In this document: in pieces, positions 44,390 through 55,500 of the stretch | How positions within the stretch are numbered: position 1 is the first letter of the stretch | How the letters are laid out: every line of letters starts with the position of its first letter | DNA from: Eutreptiella sp. 'Long Island Sound 2002' | Taxonomy: Eukaryota; Euglenozoa; Euglenophyceae; Eutreptiales; Eutreptiaceae | Assembly (NCBI GenBank): GCA_964036045.1 | Contig: OZ038383.1 | Span: forward strand, 6,402,430-6,466,429 | Direction of reading: 5' to 3' | DNA length: 64,000 bases | The notes under the pieces: generated by a model | What the model was told of the DNA's origin: nothing | Databases searched by the model: none | The model's input: the letters and a program-made list of their open reading frames with translations, nothing else | Made by a program: the position numbers and the translations under genes

Positions 44390-45969
44390 GTGAGTGCTCA
44401 GTTATCGCAAATCACACGCCCAATGGTACCACACCCAACACCACCCGCAAGGACACACCATCACCACCACCAAGCACGCCCACCCGCCACCACACACCCA
44501 GGGCCCGTCATCAGGGCCACCCGCCGACACCACAACCACCAAGCAGTCCAGCCACAACCACCACCACCACCCGCCACCGGCCGCCCACAACATCACCAAC
44601 AACACCCTCCCCCCCGGCAGCACTCGCGACGCCGTCGCCAAGCACACCACCATCCGCCCCACACCACACCTGCCACACCCCCACGCTCCACACCACCCAC
44701 ACCGGAAACCGCCAACACCGCCGTCCCACCCTTACCACCTGCAGCACCGTCACCATCGACGTGGCCAGCGGCACCACCATCACGCCCGACTGCACCGCGC
44801 GAACGACACGCCCACAACCAGCACCCAACCCCAAACACCCACACCGGCACCACCCACGCCGACCAGACCCCACAACACCCACGCAACGCACACACCGGCC
44901 ACGCTCCACCAGACAACACAAACCACCACACGCACGGCAACAGCGCACCCGACGCCCGCAGACCCCCCGCAACCCGCGCCACGTACACACCAACACGCAC
45001 ACCCGCACCCGACCACGCCCACCAAGCGCCCGGCGCACCGACCACCACGCGCACAGGCAACCGTCCAACGCCGGCACCGACTCCGCGGGCAGACAGGCAG
45101 ACAAACCACCCCGTCGGCATCACCAACAGCACCATCACCCAAGCCACCACCTGCGGCACCAACGCCACCATCGCCCGTTGCACCAACGGCAAACCCCCCT
45201 CCGGCCCCCCACCGCCCGTTCCCAACGCGTCACCTACGGCACACACCGGCCTCACCGTCACCCAGTGCATCGCCTACGTCACCCTCGCCATCGGCACCAC
45301 CGACGACACCACCGCCCACAGCACCCCCGGCAACACCCTACGTAGGGACAGTACCAGCGGCGCCATCAGCCGGCACACCACCTGCAACACCCACATCAAC
45401 ATCGCCACCACCCATGACATCACCCACAGCGCCCTCACCATCGACGTCACCGGCAGCACCCCCACCGCCGGCACCACCAGTCGCGCCACCACCCACTGCA
45501 CCACTTACAGCGACCACCGGAGCCGCAGGCCCCCCCAGCGCCCGCCCCGTCACCTATGACACCAACAGCGTCACCAACCCCGTCGCCGCCCGGCGCGTCA
45601 CCCGAAGCACCCAGTTCAACAACACAGACCCGTTTCGACGCCTACAGCACCCCCCCGTAGGCGTCACCAGCATCTCCTCCACCCATTGCATCGCCCACAG
45701 TGCCCCAGCCCAACCCACTGCGCCTTCGGCGCACACATACCCGACACCCACACAAACCAACCACGCCCACACTGCCCACCACCCCATCAGCCCACGCCAC
45801 GAACACACCCACACGCACGCCCACGCCCGGCCACGCCACCCAGACACTAACCAGGAGCCGCAGCCACCCACGCAAGCGCCACACCACCACTGCCGCCAAC
45901 CACCCGCCGTCAGCCCCCCCCGGACCGGCGCCCTCGGAACCGGGAGCCGACAGCGGCACAGACCCATAG
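44390..45969 (+). CDS. Low-complexity Pro/Thr/His-rich ORF, LINE 5' region
   Basis: All forward frames are largely open here because the DNA is C- and A-rich with few T. The most protein-like text changes frame: an N-terminal part near 44390-44800 (ATG in frame at 44423), a Pro/Ala/Ser-rich middle, and a C-terminal part ending RSRSHPRKRHTTTAANHPPS and GPAPSEPGADSGTDP before TAG at 45967. No known domain is present. It could be a disordered, basic, RNA-binding-type ORF or a non-coding, biased 5' region; I cannot decide from sequence alone. Confidence 0.3.
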
Positions 45970-46000
45970 CGCCGCACAGGACCCCAGCCAGCCCCCCCAG

Positions 46001-46021
46001 AAAAAACAAAAAAAAAAAAAA
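46001..46021 (+). other. Internal A-rich tract
   Basis: Twenty A in 21 bases follow a C-run. In LINE DNA, an internal A-tract can mark the 3' tail of an earlier insertion, so the sequence to the left (43481-46000) could be a separate element. Confidence 0.5.
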
Positions 46022-46330
46022 GCCAGACAGGCCAGCGAAAAGAGAGGAGTAAGGGACAGGCAGAGGAAGGGGCCACGGGGGGAGCAGACGGCAAACACGC
46101 AAGCCCACACACGCGCCCCCCCCCCCCCAGCCAACCCGACCCCGCATGTCCCGCACCCTCCCAGGAACCGCAAAGCCCAAGACCACCCCCCAGGCACCAC
46201 CACAACAGACCACCATGAGGAGCCGCCGAGGACGACACACGACACACCGCCGCCAAACACACGGTCGACACCGACACAAGCCCCACCCCCACAACCCGCC
46301 GCACCCACCGCTGCGGCGCCCCAACACACA

Positions 46331-47275
46331 ATGGTGCCCCCATGGATGCGGTACACCCCAAAAACCCCCTTCAGCCAGCCGACCAGAGGCCACCACGGGA
46401 CGCACCAAGGGGACGCCGCAGAATACCCACCCACAGTGCGGCCCCGACACCCGCTACCCACCGGCAACCTACCACGGGCCCACCCCACACCCGAGCAAAT
46501 AGCCCCCCCCCCACCGTGGAAACAATACACCCCAGCCACACACCGCCACTCACCACCCGCGGGCACCGCACCGGGGCCACAACACGCCCAAGCAGCCGCG
46601 ACCCACCGACCCGCGGACCCGGCAAACGCAATACCCCACACCACCGGGCCCACCCAACGGCGGGCCGACACCCCCAAGCACCACACGACCACACCCCCCT
46701 GGTTGCGACACTCCAGTCCCGCACACCCCGCCCCAGGGGACCCCAGGCCCCACGCCACACCGACCCCGCACAGGCCACGTACTGAAACACGCCAGGAGGA
46801 CGATCAAGAGACCACGCGGAGCTGCCCCACACCGCCAGGGGACAAACCACGGGCGACAGCCCACCCCACCAGACCTGGACACGGTGCCCCCCCCCCCCAA
46901 CGGGAAGGCCACCACACAGCACAACACCACCATACCGCACCGCACCCCCCTCCCCCACCCGGGGGCACGGGACACCACAGCCCACCAACACAGGAACAAA
47001 GCCGCGCCCCGCCGACTCCGCACCCCACCCCAACGGCACCACCCCTAGAAACCCCGCACACCTCGCGCCAGCTCAACACCCACCACCGGCCACAACCCGA
47101 ACCGCACACAGCGGCAACACCACCGGCCAGGACAGCCACAGCGTGCAGCCACACACCACAACCACGCCAAACGGGGCGCCTCCCCCGGCGCACGACCCCG
47201 CACCGGCCGCCGCACGTGCCCCGAACACCAGCATCACACGCCCACCGTGCCATGAAGCAGCACCCCAGCACGTGA
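46331..47275 (+). CDS. Pro/His/Thr-rich ORF upstream of ORF1, LINE
   Basis: The frame encodes about 315 residues. It starts at a GTG (MVPPWMRYTPKTPFSQPTRG if initiated there), and its first 200 residues contain aromatic and acidic positions (PPWKQYTPATHRH, RTETRQEDDQETTRSCP) not expected from pure low complexity. It ends at TGA 47273-47275, only 17 nt before the ATG of ORF1. No domain is recognised. The composition resembles the disordered parts of the other ORFs in this element. The true start is uncertain, as the frame is open further left. Confidence 0.4.
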   Translation: MVPPWMRYTPKTPFSQPTRGHHGTHQGDAAEYPPTVRPRHPLPTGNLPRAHPTPEQIAPPPPWKQYTPATHRHSPPAGTAPGPQHAQAAATHRPADPANAIPHTTGPTQRRADTPKHHTTTPPWLRHSSPAHPAPGDPRPHATPTPHRPRTETRQEDDQETTRSCPTPPGDKPRATAHPTRPGHGAPPPQREGHHTAQHHHTAPHPPPPPGGTGHHSPPTQEQSRAPPTPHPTPTAPPLETPHTSRQLNTHHRPQPEPHTAATPPARTATACSHTPQPRQTGRLPRRTTPHRPPHVPRTPASHAHRAMKQHPST

Positions 47276-47292
47276 ACACGCACGATGACCCC

Positions 47293-50080
47293 ATGGCCCT
47301 GGACATCGACAGCCTGCTAGAACTGGAACTCCAACACACGGAGGACACGGAGCATCAAATGGACCTCACCCCGCCGGAGCTCGAGCCCACAGCAAGCAGC
47401 CCCGCGGACCCCAACCCGCAAAATGCCCCCCCGCGCCCCCCCCCCCGCGAGAGGGCGCCCTGGACGCACCTGTCCAACGCCCTGCGGCGCCACCACCCCA
47501 CCCACGAAGCCAGCAACGGGCCCGCCGAGTACCGGGCGTCACTCGAGCACGACCTGCCCGACGTCACGGGGCCGGGACTCCACGGGTACACCACCGCCCC
47601 CCCCCCCTCCAGGCACCCCCACACAAGAATGGGAGGACGAGTACGCTGTCGACGTCACCGACATGACGGCATACATGGAAAGCGTGGAGGACCCGGAGCA
47701 AGACACCGTCCTCAGCCTCCTCGCCTACCACAGCTGGAGATGGGGCCACCAGGTCACCCTCCACCGACCGCAGGACGGGCCCCACCAGTGGTCTGCAGAG
47801 CAAACGGCGAAGTGGGACATCGTCCTCCAACTCACCCCCGAGGGCTTCTACACCCTCACGCACAGCGGAATACCCGACGCCGCACCCAATGCACAGGCGC
47901 TGCCGCTGGCCCAGCCCCAGGAGGACGACGCAGACGCAGCCCCACCGGAGGACTGTAATTGGGACCCCCCCACAGCCACCACCGAACGCATGCCGCACCG
48001 GCTCACCAAACGTCACCTCCCCCACGACTACCATGCCACCAACGACTCGCGGGGACGCCGCACACTGCCCCTGCAGTGGACATCACCCGAAGGCACCTTC
48101 ACGTGGGGGGAAATCCTCCCCGGCGCCGTGGCGCTCACGTACCTGTGGCTCCGGGACGCGGAGACGCACGCGCAGCCCCCCGGCACACACCTCCTCCTCA
48201 CCCTGGAGGGAGAGGCCGCCGTCGAAAACGTCCACACAGCGGAAGGAGAGGACTACGTGACTGCGAACGCAGACACCGCAGTATGGCTACACGCTCACAA
48301 GCACACCACACCCCCCACCGTAGTACCGGGGTCACACCCCTGGCACGTGGTCATTGTGCGACTGCCCACAGGAGCAGACACAGAAAGCGCCCAACAGGGA
48401 TGGGCGGACAGGTGGGCACACGTGTGCGCCTCCCTGCACGAAGGGCTGCACAGACCCTCCCTCACCAGTCACACCCTTGAGCCGGCCCCCACCACGGCCG
48501 AATCCCACACCGGGGCGGCCCCCCCCACCGGAGTCTGGGCCTACACGCGCATCCTCCACCGCGAGGCAGCGGAAGCCCTCAAGACCGCCATCTCCAACCA
48601 CCAGGGCCTCGTGCACACCCCCCACGATAACACACAAAAGGGCTACACCCTATGGTGGCACCACCCCGCACCAGAAGGGGGCGTGCAACCACCGGCAGAC
48701 CAGCCTGGCATCGGCCCAGACCTCACGGCGATCGCCCGCGCCGTCGCCGCCATGGCCCAGCAAGTTGGGGCGCCACCCCAGTGGGCACCGTCCATCATCA
48801 AGGAAACGGCGGCACGCCACAAGCCAGCTTTCGCACACTTCCGGGGACGCCCCATTCATCCCACCCTACCGGACCTCGACCCCCCCGCCCACGATGCGTG
48901 GGCAGTCCACATCCTCGTGCCCCACGACACCGCGCCCAAAACAGGGGACGCGACGGCACGCATCACCAAACAACTCCCCAATACCGCACTCCACTACGAC
49001 ATACCAACGCCCAACGTCATCGTCACCCACAACACGGGTCGCGACCACTACTACCTCCAGGCCACTCATGAGCGCTCCCCCATCACCGTATACACCTTCA
49101 CCACCTACCCTGGCCTCCAGCCACCGCAACACCACCCGCGCCCGGCATGGAAGCATCCCCTACACGTCGCCCCGACCCCACGCAAAAGGCCAACCCACCA
49201 CGCGCCCCCTCCCGCCGACAGCACCGCCCTCCACACCGCCCGCAGACGGGCCGCGGCACACCACCAAAGCCACCTGCTCCCACGCATTAACGCCAGACCC
49301 GGCACCGTCACCGAGGCCACCCACAAAGGCACCTTGAACCTACTGGCCCGCAAGCTACGCCCCAAATTGGCACTGGAGGACACGTTCTGGATATACTATG
49401 GCGAAGGCCGCACGGCACGGGTGGCGGACCTCCGCAACATCATCCCCCGCCACATCCAGCGAGCGGTAGGGCCCTTCACCGTGTACGCGGTACCGCACCC
49501 CATAACAGACCCATGCACCCACTGCAACCCTCGGTGCGCGCTACCATGCGCAGGCGCTCTGCAGCAACCCCTGCCCACCCCTACCTACAGGGGGGGCATA
49601 TACCTCGGCACGGTACCCGGGGACCCACACCCCTACCTCCTGCCCGCAGCGGACCGCCACCACGCCATACCACTACACCTTGTCGAGCACCTGGCGGTGG
49701 GACCATCCCCCTTCCAGAAGCGCCCCCCCCACACCCCATCCGACGGACGCCCGCCAGATGAGCCGACACACGCCACACCTGGACCCAAACGCGCCATCGC
49801 ACTCCTCACCCTAAAGGCGGAAGCCGCCATCCCCCGAGACCTGGAGGGGGAAAACCACCTCATGGTGGAAGGGCTGACGGAACACGTCCTGATCGCAGCC
49901 ATGTACGCCACGGCGTCCGCATCCCGCCTCTGGGAGGACCGCCCCTCCCCACCTCTAGCCCAAGCAGCGCAGGACGCCCCCGACACGGGCCCCACCGCCG
50001 AGGACATCCACCAAATCCTCAACATGCGAGCACCCCCGAAGACCCACCCTGCGGTCCGCCCCATCCAGCTCGTCAGCTGA
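47293..50080 (+). pseudogene. LINE ORF1-like protein, ~930 codons, one frameshift
   Basis: The ATG at 47293 opens MALDIDSLLELELQHTEDTE and reads naturally to GLHGYTTAPPP. Then an 11-C run (47597-47607) shifts the frame, and the rest continues from TQEWEDEYAVDVTDMTAYME to a TGA at 50078-50080. The long C-terminal part is a balanced, globular-looking protein (TWGEILPGAVALTYLWLRDA; LNLLARKLRPKLALEDTFWI) with a Cys cluster CTHCNPRCALPC near 49510. It occupies the ORF1 position, where LINEs encode an RNA-binding nucleoprotein. No RRM or CCHC knuckle is recognisable, so the role is inferred from position. The run length may be a sequencing error, in which case the gene is intact. Confidence 0.55.
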
Positions 50081-50086
50081 GACGCC

Positions 50087-51126
50087 ATGGACGCCCCCTG
50101 ACCACCACGGAGGTCCACATCCTCAAACACCGGGACACCTGGTGGACGGTGGAATGGAACGACCACGGCAAGGTCAGACGGGCAACGGCACACGCCCCCG
50201 ACGGCGAAGTCCCGCCCCCACCACGCGGAGGAGACCGCTTGCGACTCGCCGCACGCATCCCCGACGCCCCAGAGGCAGCCTGGGAAGCGCTGCACTACGC
50301 CCTCTACTGGGCGCAGGGTACGCCAGAAGGCCCCCTCCCCCCGGAACGCACCCCAGCGTGGACACGCCACGCCACCCGCTACACGGCCCACATGCGCCGC
50401 CACGGGGCAGGCACCGGGCACCGGCTCCTCACCTGGCCCACAGACCCGCCCGATGCCCTGCAGGAGGCCGAGGAAGTGCTTGGCCTCATGACCAAGCAAG
50501 TGTTCCAGCTGACGGACCCCGTCCCCACTTCCAAGCCCGACGTCCCAGCCGCCCGCGAACACCCCGTGTTTGCACCGGGCCACGCACCCGTACAGCGGCC
50601 CCAGGGCGCACCTCCCCAACCGGGACAACCCGCTGCCCGGCGCCGCCAAGGTGCGCAGAAGCGCAAGGCCCCCACACAGGCCAAACCCGCGCCAAAGCCA
50701 AGGGCCAAGCCGAAGAGCTGGACCAAAGAGGAAGCCGCTGCCCTGTATCCCGAATACGCCATCAAAACCCGGGTGCAGCTGCCCTTCGAGTACCCCACGG
50801 CCGCGGGCCCCTCCAAGTGGATATGGGCCGCAGGGGAGGTCAAGCACCGGTACCTCGTCACCGAAGACCACCAGGGGTTCAAGATCCACGTCAAGTGGGA
50901 CCCGGCCACCCCGAACGACAAGAAGCTGGGGCGCACCATCGAACTCTGGCGAGACCAAGCCGGCCGTGAGATGGTCCCCATGCAGCTGTGCACCCCCGAC
51001 ACGGAGCACCTCACCGGCACCGAGTACACGCGCGAAGTCCACAATGCATGGGCCTTACCCCAGCCGCAGATGCGGAACCGCAGGGCACCCGCAGCTCAGG
51101 GCATCATCGACCTCCTCGACGCCTGA
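50087..51126 (+). pseudogene. LINE ORF, ~345 codons, N-terminal part of the ORF2 frame
   Basis: An ATG lies 6 nt after the ORF1 stop. Its frame closes at once (ATG GAC GCC CCC TGA), but one extra base at the C-run would join it to TTTEVHILKHRDTWWTVEWN and on to IIDLLDA and TGA at 51124. The protein has a small globular N-terminal part, a basic Pro/Lys hinge (QKRKAPTQAKPAPKPRAKPK) and a second globular part (WIWAAGEVKHRYLVTEDHQG). No family is recognised. The same frame runs on into the endonuclease region and RT, so this may be the N-terminal domain of ORF2, separated by a nonsense mutation (CGA to TGA). Confidence 0.5.
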
Positions 51127-52521
51127 CGGGGCCAGGGCCGGACACGGCCCGCCCCCCCAACTACCGGTCCCCAGAAACCGGCGCCTGCGGAAGCCCACGC
51201 CCGCATCAACATCCTCAAAGAGCCCGCGGTCACCTACGACCCCACCAAGGCCGCCACACTGCAAGCCATGCCCGGGCCGCACCCCCAAGGCGCAGACCTC
51301 CTGGGGTTCCTGGAGCAAGCCCTCCGCAGAGCGGACCAACCCGAACCAGCACCGATCCTGGACCCAGAGGGGAACAAATATCACGCCCACTGGGAACGGG
51401 GGGTACCCCTCTACCACAAGACGTCGGTCACGGTACATGCCCACCCCGACCTCGGAGTGGATGGTCGCCTCGGCACGTACGAGTGCGTGGGGCCCGGATG
51501 GCAGCTAAACGTGCTACTCACGCACGTCCCGTTCGGGGAGGAGACCAAGGACTTCCTGGACACCCTGAGCCTGGCGTACCGTCGACTCTCCCTCCTGGCA
51601 CCCACCATCATCATAGGCGACCTAAACGCCGCCCCCACCGACGACGACCGCACCGGCCCACCCACAGCCACCGACACAGCTGTCCGGGACGCCATGCACC
51701 AACCGGGCCTCACCGACCTCACGGCAAGACTCACCGGCACACCCTCCGAATACCCCCACCAAGCCGGCACCCACCCATCCCGCATCGACACGTGCTACGG
51801 GGACCCAACCACGGTGCGCGTCCACGAAGCAGCCTACGGGGACCTCCCGCCCACAGGCACGGGCCACCGGCCCCTCTACATCGACCTCATCATCCCCAAC
51901 CTACCCCCACCCGCGGCCACCCTGCCAGACGACACCCTCCCACCCACACTGCAGTTCCCGGCCGAGGACGACCACGGCGCCTGGCACAGATATAACAGGG
52001 CCCTACACGCCATCCTGCGCCCCCCGAGTGCACCGACACTCACCACCGCCATGCGCCGGGCGGCACAAGCATGCGGCATGGAGCGTGACACCAACCACAC
52101 GGGAGCACCGCCAGACCTCACCCTCCAGCAACTCGTCCATGACATCTGGACCACGAAAGGGGAACTCGCCACCCTGCTACGCCCCAGCACACCGGAGGCA
52201 CGAGACCAGGACGCCCACCTCCGTGCGCTCCTCAACACCCGCCGCCACCAACTCCAGGAATGGCACGCCCACCGCATAGCGGCCGCAGCCCAAGAACGCG
52301 AAAGATACGGCAGAAACGACACGCCGTACAAGTCCCTACGGTACGTCAGCCGCATCCTGGAGGACACGGGGCGCCGTACCATCCACGCGGTACGCACCCC
52401 CGAAGGAGGCCTCACCAATGACCCCGACGCCGTCCTCCAGGCAGTCCTGGACAGCTTCCAGGCACAACACGGGGACGCCCTCCCCGAGCTCGACCCCCAC
52501 ACCAGAAACACCATCCGCTAG
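51127..52521 (+). pseudogene. LINE AP-endonuclease-like domain
   Basis: In LINEs this domain nicks the target DNA to prime reverse transcription. Visible signatures are IIIGDLNAAP (about 51607; Asp and Asn of the catalytic site), HPSRIDTCYGDP (about 51775) and a final GTGHRPLYIDL (about 51858), where His replaces the usual SDH context. The first two catalytic motifs (an N-terminal Asn and the Glu of the QET-like motif) are not recognisable between 51127 and 51500, so the domain may be degraded or diverged. The frame is continuous with the ORF to its left (TGA 51124) and with the RT (TAG 52519). An isolated start would be the ATG at 51268. After the nuclease comes a helical linker. Confidence 0.7.
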
Positions 52522-55500
52522 CATGTGCCCAGGGTCTTCAACCGGGAACAGCGGCGCGCCATCGAACACGACCCTTTCAGCATCTCAGAACTGCAACGCG
52601 CCCTAGACCGCCTGAAGAAGGGGGTCGTGCCCGGCGTCGACGGTTTGCCGGCCGAAGCGTACCAACGTCTCACCCTGCCCATCAAACGCCGCCTGGCAGC
52701 CCGCCTGTGGGACATCGTCACGGGCGCCACGCCCATCCCCCCTGAGTGGGCCAACCTGGTCCACCCCCTCTACAAAAAGGGGGACTGGGCGCAGCCGGGG
52801 AACTGGCGGCCCATAGTCTGCGCCACCACCGAGGTCAAGCTGGTGTGGACGCTCATCCTAGGCCGCATCGCGCCAGCGGTCTTCGCCCACGTGCCCGCCA
52901 GCATGTGGGGAGCCATGGCCGGCAGGTCCCCCCACGAGGCCATCTTCCTCCAGGACACCGCACTGGACATGAACCCCTACGAGATGATCATCGCCTCCCT
53001 CGATGTCCAAAGCGCGTTCCCCCACGCCCCACACCGGCTCCTCAGGGAGGTATGGGATGCCATGGGCCTCCCATTCCTATCCTTCATGACCGGGTACATC
53101 CAGACCCGACTCTACGCCGTCATCACGGCCGCGGGCCTCACCCCCTGGACCGGCACAGACAGCGGGGTCCCCCAGGGAGGCGCCGAAGGCCCCTTCCTCT
53201 ACCTCCTCGTCACCCTGCCACTGGCATTCGAGCTAGCACGGGTATACCCGGGGTACGCCCCATACCCGCTACGGTCCCCCCTCATCAACTTCGCAGATGA
53301 CAACCTCCTCACTACGGCCACCCGCCACCGCGACCCTGAGAACGCAGGGCTACCAACGACCAACGAACAAGCGTCCGCCATTCTCCAACTCACCACAACC
53401 TACCTGGACGCCCACCAGCTCCTAGTGCACCCCCGCAAATCGGTCGGGCTGGCCGACGCCAAGACCCCCACCCCCCACATCCGGAAAGGCGAACCGCTAC
53501 ACCTGGAAGACACCACAGTCCACCTGGGAGTCACACAGGCCACGCGGCACCACCACATCACACTCCCAAGCAAGCTAGAAGAGCGCCTCGCCCGGCTACC
53601 CCAAATTGCCAGGGGGGACCTCCTGTCTACGCAGGGCCTGGCGTACTTCATGGAAGCAGTGCTCAACGCGGCCATCGGGTACCAAGCCCTGCACCTCCCG
53701 CGCCCCCAAGACACACTACGCCACGCTCGACAGCAAGTGACGAAGGCATGGGCGCAACACGGAGGCTGGCCCACGTCTTTCCCCAAGGAGGCCATGATGG
53801 CCCACTGGCGCTACTACGGAGACAATACGGGCGCCCTGGTTGACATGGCCTATGCCAAACACGCAGCACACCTCCTACACAGGGTAACACACAACCACCA
53901 ACCAGAAGTTCGCGAGGCGGCAGCCATACGCATAAAAGAAGCGCAAATGGCCCGCAACACCTGCCCCCGGTGGATACTGGCGCAACACGGCGTCTCCACC
54001 CCCGTGGGCACTGGCATCTGGGCCCAGCTACAACTCCTCCTACCGCACCACACACACGCCATCCTGACAAACCACCACTGCGATCAACAGGGGCCACTCG
54101 TGGCCACACACACCGACATCCACCGACGCCCGGCAGGCGAGGTGGACACCCTGCGCCTCGTAGGGGTCACCATCACCATAGTGTATATCACCCCAACACA
54201 GATGAAGATCATGGCCCAATGCGACGCCCACCACGCCCCGTTCCTTTCCGACCCACAATGGCCAGCACGCCGCGTCTTCCAAGCGTACCTCCGCGCGTGT
54301 GCTCCGAAGGCAGGGCGCGACATTCCGGGGCCCAAGGACATCGACACGGCGTACACAGCCTTCCAGCGCCAGCACCCCCGGCCCCGCCCGAGCGAGCACG
54401 AGACTCCCAACGACGGCGGCACGACGCAGGGGGAGCCCACCCCGTCAGCCGAAGGCTGGACACCACCCACGATCCTGCTACTAGCACCAAACGGCCACAA
54501 ACATGCTACCCGCACTGTCCAGCGACACCATGCCCCCTGGTCCATCCCCAAACACAATGCACCGGAGACCGATGTACCACCAGTCAGACACAGTGACCAG
54601 GGCATACCACGCACGTGCTGGCACTGCGGCCCGGCAGCCCTCGACACTCCGTGGCCCCTGCTGCACCTCATCTCCACCCACTACCGCACCCCCACCGCCG
54701 CCGCCACCGCCGACCAGCAGGCATGGCTCTCCCCCTGGTTTCACACGGTACCCCCAGACCACCCGGCGCACGTAGCCTGGACCCGAACACCCACGGCGAC
54801 AGGGACGTTCACCAACGAGCAGGCAGACCCAGACAGCGTAGCCATGGAGTACGACCGCTGCGACCCACACCGCGCAGGACCTCAGGAAGCACCCATGCGC
54901 CCCCTACAGCACAAATGCCCCACCCTCCGCGGCGACAAAGACGACAAGGAGCGGCGACAGACCATCACGTGCCAGAAGTTCCACCCCAATACGGGATACC
55001 TCTTCCACCTGATGTACGCGTATATCACCCAGGGACGCCCAGACAGGGGCCTCCTCCGCCTCACCCAACGAGCCCACACCATCATCACCCAGGGAATAGG
55101 CGTCTATGCAGCGCCACTACTGCAACCCACGCAAATCACCGCCAGAACCACCCAGGGGAAACCCATCTACGTCTATCACCCCACAGCAATCGCCCGCCTA
55201 CCCATACCCAGCGACACCGACATCATCTACTTCACTGACGCATCCGGCACCCAGCAACGCACCCCCACGGTCGGTTGCGCCTCCGTGCGCATCACCCGGC
55301 ACGCGGACGGCCTCCACGTGGAACACCACACCGGGACCACCATCTTTGGGGCGTCCTCCCACGGCGAACTGCGCACCATGGTAGACGCCGTCACCGCCAC
55401 ACCGCCACCCACGACGGTCCGGCCCCGCAACATCTGGGTACTCGTGGACGCCACCGTCGACATCCACCTCACCAGGCGCCTTGCGGACCTGCCCCTCCAC

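Noticed and set aside
47564-54109. Numerous long minus-strand ORFs opposite the LINE
   Set aside because: The plus strand is C-rich and T-poor, so antisense frames rarely meet stops. Their Gly/Val/Arg-rich text has no domains, while the plus strand encodes a clear RT.
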